Assembly: GCF_003052515.2 (NCBI RefSeq)
Contig: NZ_QARE02000001.1
Location: 248,001 to 312,000, forward strand
Reading direction: 5' to 3'
DNA from: Pseudomonas sp. RIT409
Lineage (GTDB): Bacteria; Pseudomonadota; Gammaproteobacteria; Pseudomonadales; Pseudomonadaceae
DNA length: 64,000 nt
This document shows, piece after piece, positions 1 through 10,092 of the stretch (its first letter is position 1; each line of letters opens with the position of its first letter). Made by a program: the position numbers and the translations under genes. The notes under the pieces were generated by a model. That model was not told the origin of the DNA. It searched no databases and was given only the letters and a program-made list of their open reading frames with translations.

Positions 1-301
1 TACCCGCTGGGGCCTTCGGCTTCGGATCGAACAGATGGGAAATACGCGCGTACGCCAGATAAGGATCGTCGATCAGCAACGCGTCGCCGTCATAGCCTTC
101 GGCATCAGCGGGCTTGAGCAGCACGGCAGCGGCCTGGGTCGTGGCGAGGAATTTACGGTATTGAGGGTTGGCCAGGAAACTGACCTGCCCAGCGCCCGCC
201 TCCTGCAAGGTGGCAAGGCCGATGATTTGCTTGTCTGCAGGGCCACGCAACGTGGCCCCCAGGAACTCGGCCAACGCGCCGAGGGTGGTAGTCGCGGTCA
301 T
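1..301 (-). CDS. lpxD: UDP-3-O-acylglucosamine N-acyltransferase LpxD (N-terminal part)
   Basis: LpxD transfers the second hydroxyacyl chain onto UDP-3-O-acylglucosamine in lipid A synthesis, in the cytoplasm. Only the first 100 residues are in the window; the gene runs off the left edge. The visible part starts [14 protein letters not shown] and carries the uridine-binding N-terminal domain typical of the family, including SFLANPQY and the AAAVLL stretch. The hexapeptide-repeat left-handed helix that forms the catalytic domain lies outside. The ATG at 301 is four bases downstream of the ompH stop, so the two are translated from one message. The order bamA-ompH-lpxD is conserved in gammaproteobacteria and supports the call. 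Confidence 0.95.
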   Translation of the reverse strand, partial: MTATTTLGALAEFLGATLRGPADKQIIGLATLQEAGAGQVSFLANPQYRKFLATTQAAAVLLKPADAEGYDGDALLIDDPYLAYARISHLFDPKPKAPAG

Positions 302-305
302 GAAA

Positions 306-809
306 TCACTTCAACTGGTTCATGCGCTCGATGACCTGGCGAGTGACGTCGTACTGTGGCTTGACGTCAATCACGGCACCGCGCTCGAACACCAGGTCAT
401 AGCCGCCCTTCTTGATGACTTCCTCTACGGCTTGATCCAGCTTGGGCTTCAATTGCTTGAGCATGTCACGGTCAGCAACGGCCTTGGCTTCGTTGAGTTC
501 CTTGGACTGGAACTGGAAATCGCGAGCTTTCTGTTTGAAGTCCAACTCCAGCTTCTCGCGCTCAGGCTGAGCCATCTTGTCGCCACCTGCGACCAGACGA
601 TCCTGAATGCCTTTCGCGCTGCTTTCCAATGCCTTGAGCTTGGTCAGTTGCGGGCCGAATTTTTTCTCTGCATCAACGGCATACTTCTTGGCGGCATCCG
701 ATTCCAGCAGTGCCATCTGATAGTTCAGAACGGCGATTTTCATGTCAGCGAATGCCGGGCCTGCCACCAGGACCGTTGCCAGCAATGCCAATTGGGTCAA
801 CTTACGCAC
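306..809 (-). CDS. ompH: Periplasmic chaperone OmpH/Skp
   Basis: A 167-residue exported protein of the Skp/OmpH family, which holds unfolded outer-membrane proteins in the periplasm and delivers them to the Bam complex. A signal peptide covers about residues 1-21 (hydrophobic core [11 protein letters not shown], cleavage after AFA). The remainder is rich in Lys, Glu, Ala and Gln and is predicted to form the long helical tentacles of Skp, with a short strand-forming C-terminus. Length matches the family. It lies 45 bases after bamA and just before lpxD on the same strand, the usual arrangement for coordinated outer-membrane assembly. Confidence 0.95.
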   Translation of the reverse strand: MRKLTQLALLATVLVAGPAFADMKIAVLNYQMALLESDAAKKYAVDAEKKFGPQLTKLKALESSAKGIQDRLVAGGDKMAQPEREKLELDFKQKARDFQFQSKELNEAKAVADRDMLKQLKPKLDQAVEEVIKKGGYDLVFERGAVIDVKPQYDVTRQVIERMNQLK

Positions 810-854
810 GTTGTAACTCCTACAGAATCCGTTGTCGTGACAGTGATCAGACCC

Positions 855-3245
855 TTAGAAGGTCTGACCGAGAGAGAATTGGAAGACCTGGGTTTCGGTG
901 TTGTCGTCCGGTTTCTTGACCGGCATCGCCAAGGCGAAGCTCAGCGGACCGAGCGCGGTGACCCACGTTACGCCAACACCGACGGAGCTAGCGAGGCCCG
1001 AGAGGTCTGGACCGTTACATTCGACTTTTTCACCGTCGACAGTAGTCTTGGTGCCGCCGCAGTTGGTACTGAAGACATTACCCACGTCCCAGAACAACGA
1101 GGTACGCAGCGAACGCTGATCCTTGATGAACGGCAATGGGAACAGGATTTCGGCACCGCCGGTGATCAACACGTTACCGCCGAACGGCAGCGGATCCTGA
1201 TCCGGGTCGCGGTCAGTGCCCGGCTTGCCACCCGGCGTGCCAGCACCACGGCTAGGGGTACTGCGCGGCCCCAGAGTGCTGTCCTTGAAGCCACGTACCG
1301 AGTTGAAACCACCTGCGTAGTAGTTCTCGTAGAACGGCAGCCCCGACGTCGAGCCGAAGCCGTCACCGTACCCCAGCTCCGAGTGCAGACGCAGTGTGGT
1401 GTTGGTGGTGATCGGGTGGAACAACTGACCGCGGTAGTCGATCTTGTAGAACGACAGGTCGCTGCCAGGAATCGTGGTTTCCAGGCTCAGGCTCTGGGAA
1501 TGGCCACGGGTCGGCAGAGTCCCCTTGTTCAACGTCGACTCGGACCAGCCAACCGATGCCTTGAAGTTCGTGAAGCTGTCGCCTTCCTTCTCGAGGAAGT
1601 CGAAGATCTCGTCAACGGTGTAGCGACCGGTGTTGATTTCGTCCTTCTGCACGGACAGACCGAAGTTCAGGCGCGCGGTCTCGCTGATCGGGTAACCCAT
1701 GTTGATGCCGCCACCGATGCTGTCCACCGAGTAGCTGGCGATGTCGACATCGAGGTCGTCATAGTTGGTCTTGCGATAGAACGCGCTGTAACCCAGGCTC
1801 ACACCGTCCGGAGTGAAGTAAGGGTTGACGTAGCTGAAGTTGTAACGGGTCTGGTATTCACTTTTGGTCAGACCGATGCTGACCTTGTTACCGGTACCCA
1901 GGAAGTTGTTCTGGCTGATCGAACCACCCAGGATCAGACCGGCACTCTGGGCGAAACCGACGCTGGCGGTGATCGACCCGGAAGCCTGCTCTTCGACCGC
2001 ATAGTTCACGTCCACCTGATCGTCAGTGCCTGGCACCGCCGGCGTCTCGACGTTGACTTCCTTGAAGAAGCCCAGACGGTCGAGGCGGGTCTTGGATTGG
2101 TCGATCAGGTAAGTCGAAGCCCAGCCGCCTTCCATCTGACGCATCTCGCGGCGCAGCACCTCGTCCGCGGTTTTGGTATTGCCACGGAAGTTGATGCGGT
2201 TCACATAGGCACGTTTGCCTGGGTCGACCGCAAACAGGATGTCAACGGTATGGTCTTCATCGTTCGGCGTGGGGACGCCGTTGACGTTGGCGAATGTGTA
2301 GCCTTCGTTACCCAGACGGCGCGTGATCAGCTCGGAGGTGGTGGTCATGACCTTGCGCGAGAACACCTGGCCAGGCTTGACCAGCAACAGCGATTTGACC
2401 TGATCTTCAGGGACCTTCAAGTCGCCACTCAGCTTGACCGACTTGACGGTGTACTTCTCGCCTTCATGAATGTTGACGGTGATGTACACGCTTTTCTTGT
2501 CGGGGGTAATCGAGACCTGAGTCGAGGCGATATCCATGTTGATATAGCCGCGGTCAAGGTAGTAGGAACGCAGACGCTCGAGGTCGCCGGACAGCTTCTC
2601 CCGGGCATATTTGTCGTCGTTCTTGAAGAAAGAGAGCCAGTTGGTGGTCTTCAGCTCGAACAGGTCGGTCAGGTCTTCTTCTTTGAAAACCGAGTTGCCG
2701 ACCACGTTGATGTGCTGGATGGCGGCCACGGCGCCTTCGTTGATGTTGATCTTCAGGCCAACGCGGTTGCGAGGCTGGGGAACGACTTCGGTGGCAACTT
2801 CTGCCGAATAGCGGCCCTGAGCGACGTACTGACGTTGCAGTTCGTTGCGCACGCCCTCGAGGGTTGCGCGCTGGAAGATTTCGCCCTCGGCCAGACCGGA
2901 CTGCTTGAGGCCCTTCATCAGGTCTTCAGTGGTGATCGCCTTGTTGCCTTCGATCTCGATGCTCGCGACCGACGGCCGCTCCACGACGGTAATGACCAGC
3001 ACGTTGCCATCGCGGCCCAACTGGATGTCCTGGAAGAAACCGGTTTTGAACAAGGCGCGCGTGGCTTCGACCAGACGAGCGTCATCGGCCTGTTCGCCCA
3101 CGTTCAACGGCAGCGCACCAAAGACACTGCCTGCGGAGACCCGCTGCAGCCCGTTGACACGGATATCGGAGATAGTGAAGGACTCGGCGTGAACTTCGGC
3201 GATCATCAGTACGGCAAGAACCGCAGTTAGCAGCAGACGTTTCAT
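855..3245 (-). CDS. bamA: Outer-membrane protein assembly factor BamA
   Basis: BamA is the central barrel of the Bam complex that inserts beta-barrel proteins into the outer membrane. The 796-residue product has a signal peptide (residues 1-20, ending VHA), five POTRA domains to about residue 420, and a 16-strand barrel ending in the aromatic C-terminal signature (final residues LGQTF). The conserved VRGF motif of extracellular loop 6 is near residue 650. It is followed by a Gly/Pro/Asp-rich insertion (SRGAGTPGG and neighbours) of the kind seen in pseudomonad BamA. The reading frame extends upstream to 3305, but the ATG at 3245 begins a proper signal peptide and follows an AAGGACTT ribosome-binding site. 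It sits between rseP and ompH. Confidence 0.97.
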   Translation of the reverse strand: MKRLLLTAVLAVLMIAEVHAESFTISDIRVNGLQRVSAGSVFGALPLNVGEQADDARLVEATRALFKTGFFQDIQLGRDGNVLVITVVERPSVASIEIEGNKAITTEDLMKGLKQSGLAEGEIFQRATLEGVRNELQRQYVAQGRYSAEVATEVVPQPRNRVGLKININEGAVAAIQHINVVGNSVFKEEDLTDLFELKTTNWLSFFKNDDKYAREKLSGDLERLRSYYLDRGYINMDIASTQVSITPDKKSVYITVNIHEGEKYTVKSVKLSGDLKVPEDQVKSLLLVKPGQVFSRKVMTTTSELITRRLGNEGYTFANVNGVPTPNDEDHTVDILFAVDPGKRAYVNRINFRGNTKTADEVLRREMRQMEGGWASTYLIDQSKTRLDRLGFFKEVNVETPAVPGTDDQVDVNYAVEEQASGSITASVGFAQSAGLILGGSISQNNFLGTGNKVSIGLTKSEYQTRYNFSYVNPYFTPDGVSLGYSAFYRKTNYDDLDVDIASYSVDSIGGGINMGYPISETARLNFGLSVQKDEINTGRYTVDEIFDFLEKEGDSFTNFKASVGWSESTLNKGTLPTRGHSQSLSLETTIPGSDLSFYKIDYRGQLFHPITTNTTLRLHSELGYGDGFGSTSGLPFYENYYAGGFNSVRGFKDSTLGPRSTPSRGAGTPGGKPGTDRDPDQDPLPFGGNVLITGGAEILFPLPFIKDQRSLRTSLFWDVGNVFSTNCGGTKTTVDGEKVECNGPDLSGLASSVGVGVTWVTALGPLSFALAMPVKKPDDNTETQVFQFSLGQTF

Positions 3246-3320
3246 GAAGTCCTTTCTTATTCCAACTGGCAATAAACAAACTGCCGCAAAATGCGGCAGA
3301 TTCACAATTCGGCGTAGCTT

Positions 3321-4673
3321 CTACAGGCGTCCCAGATCGTTTACCAGCGCGAGCAACATGACTCCGACCACCAGACTCACACCGATCTGAACACCCCACC
3401 CCTGAACCTTTTCCGACAGCGGACGACCACGCGCCCACTCGATCAGATAAAACAGCAAGTGCCCCCCGTCCAACACTGGAATGGGCAGCAAATTGAGAAC
3501 CCCCAGGCTTATGCTCAGATAAGCAAGGAAATTCAAGAAGTCACCAACACCTGACTGGGCCGAAGCGCCCGCCACTTTAGCAATGGTTATCGGTCCACTC
3601 AAGTTTTTTACCGAGAGCTCGCCGAACAGCATTTTCTTGAGTGAATCGAGGGTCAGCACACTCATCGTCCAGGTCCGCCGAGCCCCCTCCGCGATCGCGG
3701 CGACCGGCCCATAGCTGACTTCACGCAGCATTTCCGGCGGCCAGTCGACCGCTTTCACGCCGGCGCCCAGATACCCCGTCGCCGCCTTGCCTTCGCCTCT
3801 GACCGACAGTGTGACAGGAATGTCGAGGGTCGCACCGTCGCGCCCAACGCTGACATCGACCTTGGTGTCAGGGCGCAGGCGAACCCAATCGACCACCTCC
3901 TGCCACTCGCTGACCGCCTGCCCGTTCAATGCCAGCAAACGATCACCGGTCTTCAAGCCCGCTGCCTGCGCCGGGCCTTTCGGATCGAGCTCTGCCAGAA
4001 CAGGTGCCAGGGCTGGACGCCATGGGCGAATACCCAGTGAGCGGATCGGGTCGGGTTCGTCGGCACCTTTGAGCCAGTTATCCAGGGCCAGGGTACGTGG
4101 CAGGTCGACATCAGAACCTGGATCACGAACCTTCAGGGCAATGCTGCCGGTCTCGCCCAGACGGCGGACCAATTGCAGGTTGACCGAAGACCATCCTGTG
4201 GTGGATTCGCCATCAATGGAAACGATTTCCTGACCCGCAACCAAGCCAGCCTTCTGTGCGATGCTGCCTGCTTCCACACCACCGATCACCGGCCGCACCT
4301 GCTGACTGCCCAGCATCGCGAGCACCCAGAAAAATGCGATGGCCAGCAGAAAGTTCGCCACCGGCCCGGCGATGACGATCGCGATACGCTGATAAACCGT
4401 CTTGCGGTTGAATGCCTGATCGAGCAGATGAGCGGGCACCTCGCCTTCGCGCTCATCGAGCATCTTCACGTAGCCGCCCAACGGGATCGCAGCCACGACA
4501 TATTCGGTGCCCTTGCGATCATGCCAGCGCAGCAGCGGCATGCCAAAACCGACCGAGAAACGCAGCACTTTGACACCGCAACGCCGCGCCACCCAAAAAT
4601 GGCCGAATTCGTGAAAGGTAACCAGGACACCCAGTGCAATCAGGGTGCCGACAACCATATATAGAGCGCTCAT
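3321..4673 (-). CDS. rseP: Site-2 intramembrane metalloprotease RseP
   Basis: RseP cleaves membrane-anchored anti-sigma factors (MucA/RseA type) after the first cut by DegS/AlgW, releasing the envelope-stress sigma factor. In pseudomonads it is also called MucP. The 450-residue protein has the zinc motif HEFGH at residues 21-25 in the first membrane helix, two central PDZ domains, and the second active-site segment NLLPIPVLDGGH near residue 400, which supplies the third zinc ligand. C-terminal helices complete the inner-membrane core. It lies between ispC and bamA, the conserved location. It is followed 75 bases later by bamA and probably shares its transcript. Confidence 0.96.
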   Translation of the reverse strand: MSALYMVVGTLIALGVLVTFHEFGHFWVARRCGVKVLRFSVGFGMPLLRWHDRKGTEYVVAAIPLGGYVKMLDEREGEVPAHLLDQAFNRKTVYQRIAIVIAGPVANFLLAIAFFWVLAMLGSQQVRPVIGGVEAGSIAQKAGLVAGQEIVSIDGESTTGWSSVNLQLVRRLGETGSIALKVRDPGSDVDLPRTLALDNWLKGADEPDPIRSLGIRPWRPALAPVLAELDPKGPAQAAGLKTGDRLLALNGQAVSEWQEVVDWVRLRPDTKVDVSVGRDGATLDIPVTLSVRGEGKAATGYLGAGVKAVDWPPEMLREVSYGPVAAIAEGARRTWTMSVLTLDSLKKMLFGELSVKNLSGPITIAKVAGASAQSGVGDFLNFLAYLSISLGVLNLLPIPVLDGGHLLFYLIEWARGRPLSEKVQGWGVQIGVSLVVGVMLLALVNDLGRL

Positions 4674-4773
4674 CGCAATTCTCCGGGTAGCGTTCCGGCG
4701 TTGCAGGCAACCGTCATCCGACTGGCCGTCCTCGCCGACACACCTGTATCGTGTAACACGCCATGCTTATCGA

Positions 4774-5958
4774 TCATTTCGCCTGGAGCCACTGCTCAGC
4801 CAGAACCCGCGCCCTGGCGTCGACTTCGAACACTGTCTCAAGCTCGCCCACTGCAATGGTCGGCTCCGCGTTCAAGACTTCGTCGATCATACTCGCGATT
4901 TCCGGAAAACGGATGCGCCGATCCAGAAACGCGGCCACGGCAACTTCGTTGACCGCGTTCAACACCGCCGGCGCACTGCCACCAGCGTCCGCAGCTTGCC
5001 GCGCAAGACGCAAGCAAGGGAAGCGCACTTCGTCCGGCGCCTGGAAATCCAGCCGCGCGATGCTGAACAGATCCAGTGGCGCGACACCCGACTCGATGCG
5101 CTCAGGCCAGGCCAGTGCGTGGGCGATGGGGGTGCGCATGTCAGGGTTGCCCAATTGGGCCAATACCGACCCGTCCACGTAATCGACCATCGAGTGGATG
5201 ACGCTCTGAGGGTGAACCACAACTTCGATCCGGGCGGGCGCGCAATCGAACAGCCAGCAGGCTTCGATCAGCTCCAATCCCTTGTTCATCATGCTGGCCG
5301 AGTCCACGGAAATCTTGCGCCCCATGGACCAGTTCGGATGAGCACAGGCTTGTTCCGGAGAGACGTGTGCCAGCTCGGAAAGCGGCGTCTCGCGGAACGG
5401 CCCGCCGGAAGCGGTCAGCAGAATCCTGCGCACGCCCAGGGCGTCGAGCCCGCTGGCGCAGTCACGCGGCAGACACTGAAAAATCGCGTTGTGCTCGCTG
5501 TCCAGCGGCAAAAGCACCGTTGCGCTGCGATGCACCGCCTGCATGAACAGCGCACCCGACATCACGAGGGCTTCTTTATTGGCCAGCAAAACCTTCTTGC
5601 CCGCCTCGACCGCAGCCAGGGTCGGCCTCAGGCCAGCGGCGCCGACAATGGCCGCCAGCACCGTATCGACCTCAGGATCGGCGGAGACTTCACAGAGACC
5701 GCCCTCCCCCACCAGAACACGCGTGCCCAGACCCGCGGCGCGCAAGTCGTCCTGCAACTGGCGCGCGGCAAGCGCGGTGGGTACGACCGCGTATTGGGGG
5801 GCGTGACGGATGCACAGGGCGAACAACTCGTTCAGCCGCGAATACCCGGTCAGTGCAAAGACTTCGTAACGCTCAGGATGACGACCGATGACGTCGAGGG
5901 TGCTCAGGCCAATGGAGCCAGTGGCACCGAGGACCGTAATGCGTTGCGCGCGGCTCAC
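4774..5958 (-). CDS. ispC: 1-deoxy-D-xylulose 5-phosphate reductoisomerase
   Basis: IspC (Dxr) converts deoxyxylulose phosphate to methylerythritol phosphate with NADPH, the committed step of the MEP isoprenoid pathway. The product is 394 residues, the usual length. It opens with the nucleotide-binding motif [11 protein letters not shown] and carries the conserved ASGGPF segment and the metal-binding region ([19 protein letters not shown]). The frame is open far upstream of the real start. The GTG at 5958 is chosen because its bases overlap the cdsA stop (GTGA) and it places the Rossmann motif at the N-terminus. It provides precursors for uppS two genes upstream. Confidence 0.95.
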   Translation of the reverse strand: MSRAQRITVLGATGSIGLSTLDVIGRHPERYEVFALTGYSRLNELFALCIRHAPQYAVVPTALAARQLQDDLRAAGLGTRVLVGEGGLCEVSADPEVDTVLAAIVGAAGLRPTLAAVEAGKKVLLANKEALVMSGALFMQAVHRSATVLLPLDSEHNAIFQCLPRDCASGLDALGVRRILLTASGGPFRETPLSELAHVSPEQACAHPNWSMGRKISVDSASMMNKGLELIEACWLFDCAPARIEVVVHPQSVIHSMVDYVDGSVLAQLGNPDMRTPIAHALAWPERIESGVAPLDLFSIARLDFQAPDEVRFPCLRLARQAADAGGSAPAVLNAVNEVAVAAFLDRRIRFPEIASMIDEVLNAEPTIAVGELETVFEVDARARVLAEQWLQAK

Positions 5959-6779
5959 ATGAAGCCCCAGTCTTTGGCTGCCCACAGCAGCAGCGCAAAA
6001 ACCGGAATCGCAGCCGTCAGACTGTCGATACGGTCCAGCACACCGCCGTGCCCAGGCAGCAGGTTGCTGCTGTCTTTTACGCCCGCCTTGCGTTTGAACA
6101 TGCTCTCGGTGAGATCGCCCACGACCGACACCAGCACCACGATAGCAGCACACAGCAGGGCAAAGATGATTTCCGGGACCGACCAGCCACGACCGATACC
6201 AACTGCCGCGGTAATCAGCAGGCAAGCCGCCAAGCCGCCATAGAGGCCTTCCCAGCTCTTGCCCGGGCTGACTTTCGGCGCCAGTTTCCGCTTGCCGAAC
6301 GCCTTCCCGGAAAAGTAAGCACCGATATCGGCGCCCCAGACCAGCACCATGACCGCCAGAATCAAGCCGTTACCCGAGGGAGCAAGCTTGAGCAGGATCA
6401 GACCCTGCCACGCAGGAAGCAGAATCAACAGGCCGATGACCAGCTTGCACAGCACGCTGGACCAATGGTCACTGGATTCCGGATAGGTCAGGACCAGCCA
6501 GGTCGCCGTCAGCCACCAGAGCAGGGCTGCGACCAGGAGCCAGGGGGCCAGGGCCAGGCCAGGCAACAGATAGAGCAGAAAGAGCAGGACCGCAACCACG
6601 GCGGCATACCCGACCCGAATGGGAGCGCTTTCAAAACCCGCAAGACGCGCCCACTCCCAAGCCCCCAGCGCAACCACCACGCCGATGAACAGCGCGAAGT
6701 AACCGCCTTCCAGCAGGAAAAAGCCGCACAGCGCCAAAGGCGCGAGGATCAACGCTGTAATGATTCGTTGTTTGAGCAT
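5955..6779 (-). CDS. cdsA: Phosphatidate cytidylyltransferase CdsA
   Basis: CdsA makes CDP-diacylglycerol from phosphatidate and CTP, the branch point for membrane phospholipids. The 274-residue inner-membrane protein has about eight hydrophobic segments. Near the C-terminus is the family signature, visible as [14 protein letters not shown] followed by [13 protein letters not shown] (about residues 226-255), with the conserved K-D pair and H-G-G-x-x-D-R. Its ATG overlaps the uppS stop by one base and its stop overlaps the ispC GTG start, indicating translational coupling through uppS-cdsA-ispC. Confidence 0.96.
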   Translation of the reverse strand: MLKQRIITALILAPLALCGFFLLEGGYFALFIGVVVALGAWEWARLAGFESAPIRVGYAAVVAVLLFLLYLLPGLALAPWLLVAALLWWLTATWLVLTYPESSDHWSSVLCKLVIGLLILLPAWQGLILLKLAPSGNGLILAVMVLVWGADIGAYFSGKAFGKRKLAPKVSPGKSWEGLYGGLAACLLITAAVGIGRGWSVPEIIFALLCAAIVVLVSVVGDLTESMFKRKAGVKDSSNLLPGHGGVLDRIDSLTAAIPVFALLLWAAKDWGFM

Positions 6780-7534
6780 TAAGCACGGGCTCCAGCTTCG
6801 ACCTGCTCGCTGGTTTTACCAAAGCGACGCTGGCGTGAAGCGAAATCGGCCAGCGCATGGCGCATGGCGTCGTGTTTGAAGTCCGGCCAGTACAGGTCGG
6901 AGAAATACAGCTCGGCATAGGCGAGCTGCCATAGCAGGAAATTACTGATGCGATGCTCGCCCCCCGTACGAATACAGAGGTCGGGCAAAGGCAGGTCGCC
7001 GGTGGCCAGGCAGGTTTGCAACAGCTCGGGCGTGATGTCGTCCGGACGAAGATGCCCGGCCTGCACCTCACGCGCGAGGCGCTGCGCCGCTTGGGCGATG
7101 TCCCACTGGCCGCCATAGTTGGCAGCAATCTGCAAGACGAAGCGACTGTTGGCAGCAGTGGCTGCCTCGGCTTCCCGGATCGCGGCCTGCAGCTCCGGAT
7201 GGAAGCGTGAACGGTCGCCAATGATCCGCAGGCTGATGCCGTTCTCGTTCAGACGACGAGTCTCGCGACGCAGCGCCGTGAAGAACAGCTCCATCAACGC
7301 CCCGACCTCATCGGCGGGGCGCTGCCAGTTTTCGCTGGAGAACGCGAACAGGGTCAGCACCTCGACCTTGGCCTCGGCACACACTTCGATGACCGCCCGC
7401 ACAGCGTCCACGCCCGCCTTGTGCCCTGCTACTCCAGGCAACAGGCGCTTCTTCGCCCAGCGATTGTTCCCATCCATGATGATCGCGACGTGGCGCGGCA
7501 CCACCGACGGCACAGCCAGCTTTGTCTTTTCCAT
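6779..7534 (-). CDS. uppS: Undecaprenyl diphosphate synthase
   Basis: UppS extends farnesyl diphosphate with cis-isoprene units to the C55 carrier used for peptidoglycan, O-antigen and other glycans. The 251-residue protein shows the catalytic motif IIMDGNNRWA with Asp21, the GHKAG segment, and the C-terminal RTGGEHRISNFLLWQLAYAE block characteristic of cis-prenyltransferases. It lies 16 bases after frr and overlaps cdsA by one base. Confidence 0.97.
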   Translation of the reverse strand: MEKTKLAVPSVVPRHVAIIMDGNNRWAKKRLLPGVAGHKAGVDAVRAVIEVCAEAKVEVLTLFAFSSENWQRPADEVGALMELFFTALRRETRRLNENGISLRIIGDRSRFHPELQAAIREAEAATAANSRFVLQIAANYGGQWDIAQAAQRLAREVQAGHLRPDDITPELLQTCLATGDLPLPDLCIRTGGEHRISNFLLWQLAYAELYFSDLYWPDFKHDAMRHALADFASRQRRFGKTSEQVEAGARA

Positions 7535-7550
7535 GAAAGCTTCTCGGCCC

Positions 7551-8108
7551 TTAAACAGCCATCAGGTCCGCTTCTTTTTCATCCGTGGCCTTGGTGATCT
7601 GAGCCTCGAAATCCTTGATCAACTTGTCGATGTCGGCACTGGCACGACGCTCTTCGTCTTCGCTGATGGCCTTGTCCTTGACCAGTTTCTTCAGCTCACC
7701 CATCGCGTCGCGACGGATGTTACGCACCGCAACACGAGCATCCTCGGCGGCGCTGCGCGCCTGCTTGGTGAAGCCCTTGCGGGTTTCTTCGGTCAGCGGT
7801 GGCATGTTGACCAGCAGCAGTTCGCCCAGGTTGGTCGGGTTCAGGTTGAGCCCGGCACTGGCGATCGCCTTGTCGACTGCCCCCAGCATATTGCGCTCGA
7901 ATGGCACGACCTGGAGAGTGCGCGAGTCTTTCACGGTGACGTTAGCCACGCCCGTGAGGGGGGTGTCAGCACCGTAGTAAGGAACCATGACCGTGCCCAG
8001 CACACTCGGGTGCGCCTTGCCGGTACGGATCTGGCCGAATGCGTGGTGCAGGGAGTCCACGGATTTCTGCATGCGCTCTTTGGCGTCTTTCTTGATGTCG
8101 TTGATCAT
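7551..8108 (-). CDS. frr: Ribosome recycling factor
   Basis: Frr works with EF-G to split the ribosome after termination. At exactly 185 residues it has the family length. It shows the conserved N-terminal helix ([19 protein letters not shown]) and the HPSVLG and PLTGVANV regions of domain II, followed by the EETRKGF and [12 protein letters not shown] segments. The ATG at 8108 overlaps the pyrH stop (ATGA), so frr is probably translationally coupled to pyrH. Confidence 0.97.
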   Translation of the reverse strand: MINDIKKDAKERMQKSVDSLHHAFGQIRTGKAHPSVLGTVMVPYYGADTPLTGVANVTVKDSRTLQVVPFERNMLGAVDKAIASAGLNLNPTNLGELLLVNMPPLTEETRKGFTKQARSAAEDARVAVRNIRRDAMGELKKLVKDKAISEDEERRASADIDKLIKDFEAQITKATDEKEADLMAV

Positions 8109-8848
8109 TGCTCGCCTTCCTCGATCAAAGTTCCTTCCGCGCCGCCATGCACGATGTTCAGCAGGGCGCCGGGCTTGTTCATGTTAAAGACACGCAGCGG
8201 CATCTTGTGGTCACGGCACAGGCAGATGGCCGTGAGATCCATCACGCCCAGCTTGCGATCCAGCACTTCATCGTAAGTCAGATGATCGAACTTCTCGGCA
8301 TGCGGGTCCTTGAATGGATCGGCAGTGTACACACCATCGACCTTGGTTGCCTTCAATACGACATCCGCATCGATTTCGATGGCGCGCAGGCAGGCAGCCG
8401 AGTCCGTGGTGAAGAAGGGGTTACCGGTACCTGCCGCGAAGATCACCACTTCTTTGCTGCTGAGGTGGCGCATGGCCTTGCGACGGTCATAGTGATCGGT
8501 GACGCCCACCATCGAAATTGCCGACATCACGATGGCCGAGATATTGGCCCGTTCCAGCGCGTCTCGCATCGCCAGGGCATTCATTACCGTCGCCAGCATT
8601 CCCATGTGGTCGCCGGTGACGCGGTCCATGCCGGCAGCACTGAGTGCAGCACCGCGAAACAGGTTGCCGCCACCGATCACCAGCCCGACCTGAACACCGA
8701 TTCCGACCAGTTGCCCCACTTCCAGCGCCATGCGGTCCAGCACTTTAGGATCGATGCCGAACTCTTCCGACCCCATGAGGGCCTCGCCGCTGAGCTTGAG
8801 TAGAATGCGTTTATAGCGAGCTTGATAACCACTGCCCTGCTGAGCCAT
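8105..8848 (-). CDS. pyrH: Uridylate kinase PyrH
   Basis: PyrH phosphorylates UMP to UDP in pyrimidine nucleotide synthesis and belongs to the amino acid kinase fold. The 247-residue product shows the Lys motif [11 protein letters not shown], the glycine loop [10 protein letters not shown], and later [17 protein letters not shown] and VDGVYTADP, all typical. The frame is open upstream to 9175, but the ATG at 8848 is chosen. It has an AGGAGAG ribosome-binding site just upstream and gives the family length. It sits between tsf and frr as in most proteobacteria. Confidence 0.96.
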   Translation of the reverse strand: MAQQGSGYQARYKRILLKLSGEALMGSEEFGIDPKVLDRMALEVGQLVGIGVQVGLVIGGGNLFRGAALSAAGMDRVTGDHMGMLATVMNALAMRDALERANISAIVMSAISMVGVTDHYDRRKAMRHLSSKEVVIFAAGTGNPFFTTDSAACLRAIEIDADVVLKATKVDGVYTADPFKDPHAEKFDHLTYDEVLDRKLGVMDLTAICLCRDHKMPLRVFNMNKPGALLNIVHGGAEGTLIEEGEQ

Positions 8849-8983
8849 TGCGAATCTCTCCTGCGGCATCTTAAAAAATGTACGGGAAGCACCCCGAGTC
8901 TGCGCTAACTCTAGGCCACCACCCAAGGATATGCAGTTTGTGCGCTGCATAGCCTGAAAAAACAAATTCGTGCAGCCGTTTTG

Positions 8984-9019
8984 AAAAAGAGGCTGCGCGC
9001 GTGAGCGGGCAGCCTCTTG
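8984..9019 (-). terminator. Rho-independent terminator after tsf
   Basis: A perfect 10-bp stem (AAGAGGCTGC at 8987-8996 pairing with GCAGCCTCTT at 9009-9018) lies 23 bases after the tsf stop. Read on the minus strand it is followed by a short T run. It would end the rpsB-tsf transcript before pyrH, so pyrH probably has its own promoter in 8849-8985. Confidence 0.75.
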
Positions 9020-9041
9020 GGTCGACAGCTTGAAAACCGTC

Positions 9042-9908
9042 TTATTGCTTGCTGGCAGCAGCCACTTGAGCAGCAACTTCTTCAGCGAAGTTGTCGACTG
9101 GCTTCTCGATGCCTTCGCCCACTTTGAAGTAGGTGAAGGAAACGATTTCTGCGCCGGCTTTCTTCGCCAGAGCACCTACGGTGATTTCAGGGTTCATGAC
9201 GAACGCCTGCTCGACCAGGCTAGCCTCAGCCTTGAACTTGGCGATACGGCCGGCAACCATCTTCTCGGCGATATCGGCAGGCTTGCCCTTGAGCTTCTCT
9301 TCGTTCAGTTGCAGGAAGACACCTTTCTCGCGCTCGATCGCTTCGGCGGAGATTTCTTCCGGCTTCAGGAACTCAGGGTTGCTGGCAGCGACGTGCATCG
9401 CGATGTTCTTGGCGAGTTCGCTGTCGCCACCCTGCAGTGCAACGACGACACCGATCTTGTTGCCGTGCAGGTAAGCACCCAGAACGTCACCCTCGACACG
9501 CGCCAGACGGCGAATGTTCACGTTCTCACCCGTTTTAGCAACCAGGGCCAGACGAGCAGCTTCTTGAGCTTCGATCAACGGCTCGACGGTGGTCAGCTTG
9601 TCGGCAAATGCCTTCTCGACGCTGGCTGCGACGAATGCCTTGAAGTCGTCCTGCAGAGCCAGGAAGTCGGTCTGGGAGTTGACTTCAACCAGAACGGCAG
9701 CCTTACCGTCGCTCTTCACACCGATGGAGCCTTCAGCAGCCACGTTGCCTGCTTTCTTGGCGGCCTTGATGGCGCCCGATGCACGCATATCGTCGATGGC
9801 TTTTTCGATGTCGCCGCCAGCCTTGGTCAAGGCCTTCTTGCAGTCCATCATGCCTTCGCCGGTACGCTCGCGCAGTTCTTTGACCAACGCTGCAGTAATC
9901 TCTGCCAT
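9042..9908 (-). CDS. tsf: Elongation factor Ts
   Basis: EF-Ts is the nucleotide exchange factor for EF-Tu. The 288-residue product begins [19 protein letters not shown] and contains the [12 protein letters not shown] motif and the SQTDFLA segment (the TDF motif that contacts EF-Tu), followed by the paired core domains. The start at 9908 is chosen over the longer open frame because of the AGAGGATTTTGAA ribosome-binding region upstream and match to the family N-terminus. It follows rpsB across an intervening hairpin. Confidence 0.97.
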   Translation of the reverse strand: MAEITAALVKELRERTGEGMMDCKKALTKAGGDIEKAIDDMRASGAIKAAKKAGNVAAEGSIGVKSDGKAAVLVEVNSQTDFLALQDDFKAFVAASVEKAFADKLTTVEPLIEAQEAARLALVAKTGENVNIRRLARVEGDVLGAYLHGNKIGVVVALQGGDSELAKNIAMHVAASNPEFLKPEEISAEAIEREKGVFLQLNEEKLKGKPADIAEKMVAGRIAKFKAEASLVEQAFVMNPEITVGALAKKAGAEIVSFTYFKVGEGIEKPVDNFAEEVAAQVAAASKQ

Positions 9909-10039
9909 TTCAAAATCCTCTTTGGATAGGTCTTCAACCATTCCACCCGCCGGGCGGGCGTACAAATTCTTGAAACACCATCATGACGGCTGCGCATGAC
10001 AATCAGATCGATGGCAGCGCCATATGGTTTTCGAGGTGG

Positions 10040-10067
10040 CAAAAAGGGGGCTGAGCCCCCTTTTTGC
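10040..10067 (-). terminator. Hairpin between rpsB and tsf (terminator or attenuator)
   Basis: AAAAAGGGGG at 10041-10050 pairs with CCCCCTTTTT at 10056-10065 around a CTGAG loop, 25 bases after the rpsB stop. On the minus strand this is a strong stem with a T run, a classical intrinsic terminator. Since tsf follows on the same strand, it probably acts as a partial terminator that lowers tsf expression relative to rpsB. A separate tsf promoter in 9909-10040 is the alternative. Confidence 0.8.
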
Positions 10068-10092
10068 GTACCGAGTGAACGCTAAGCGTCGA

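Noticed and set aside
168..3230. A 1020-codon open frame on the plus strand across ompH and bamA
   Set aside because: It is antisense to two certain genes. Long antisense frames are common in GC-rich DNA because reverse codons rarely give stops, and the product has no recognisable domain.
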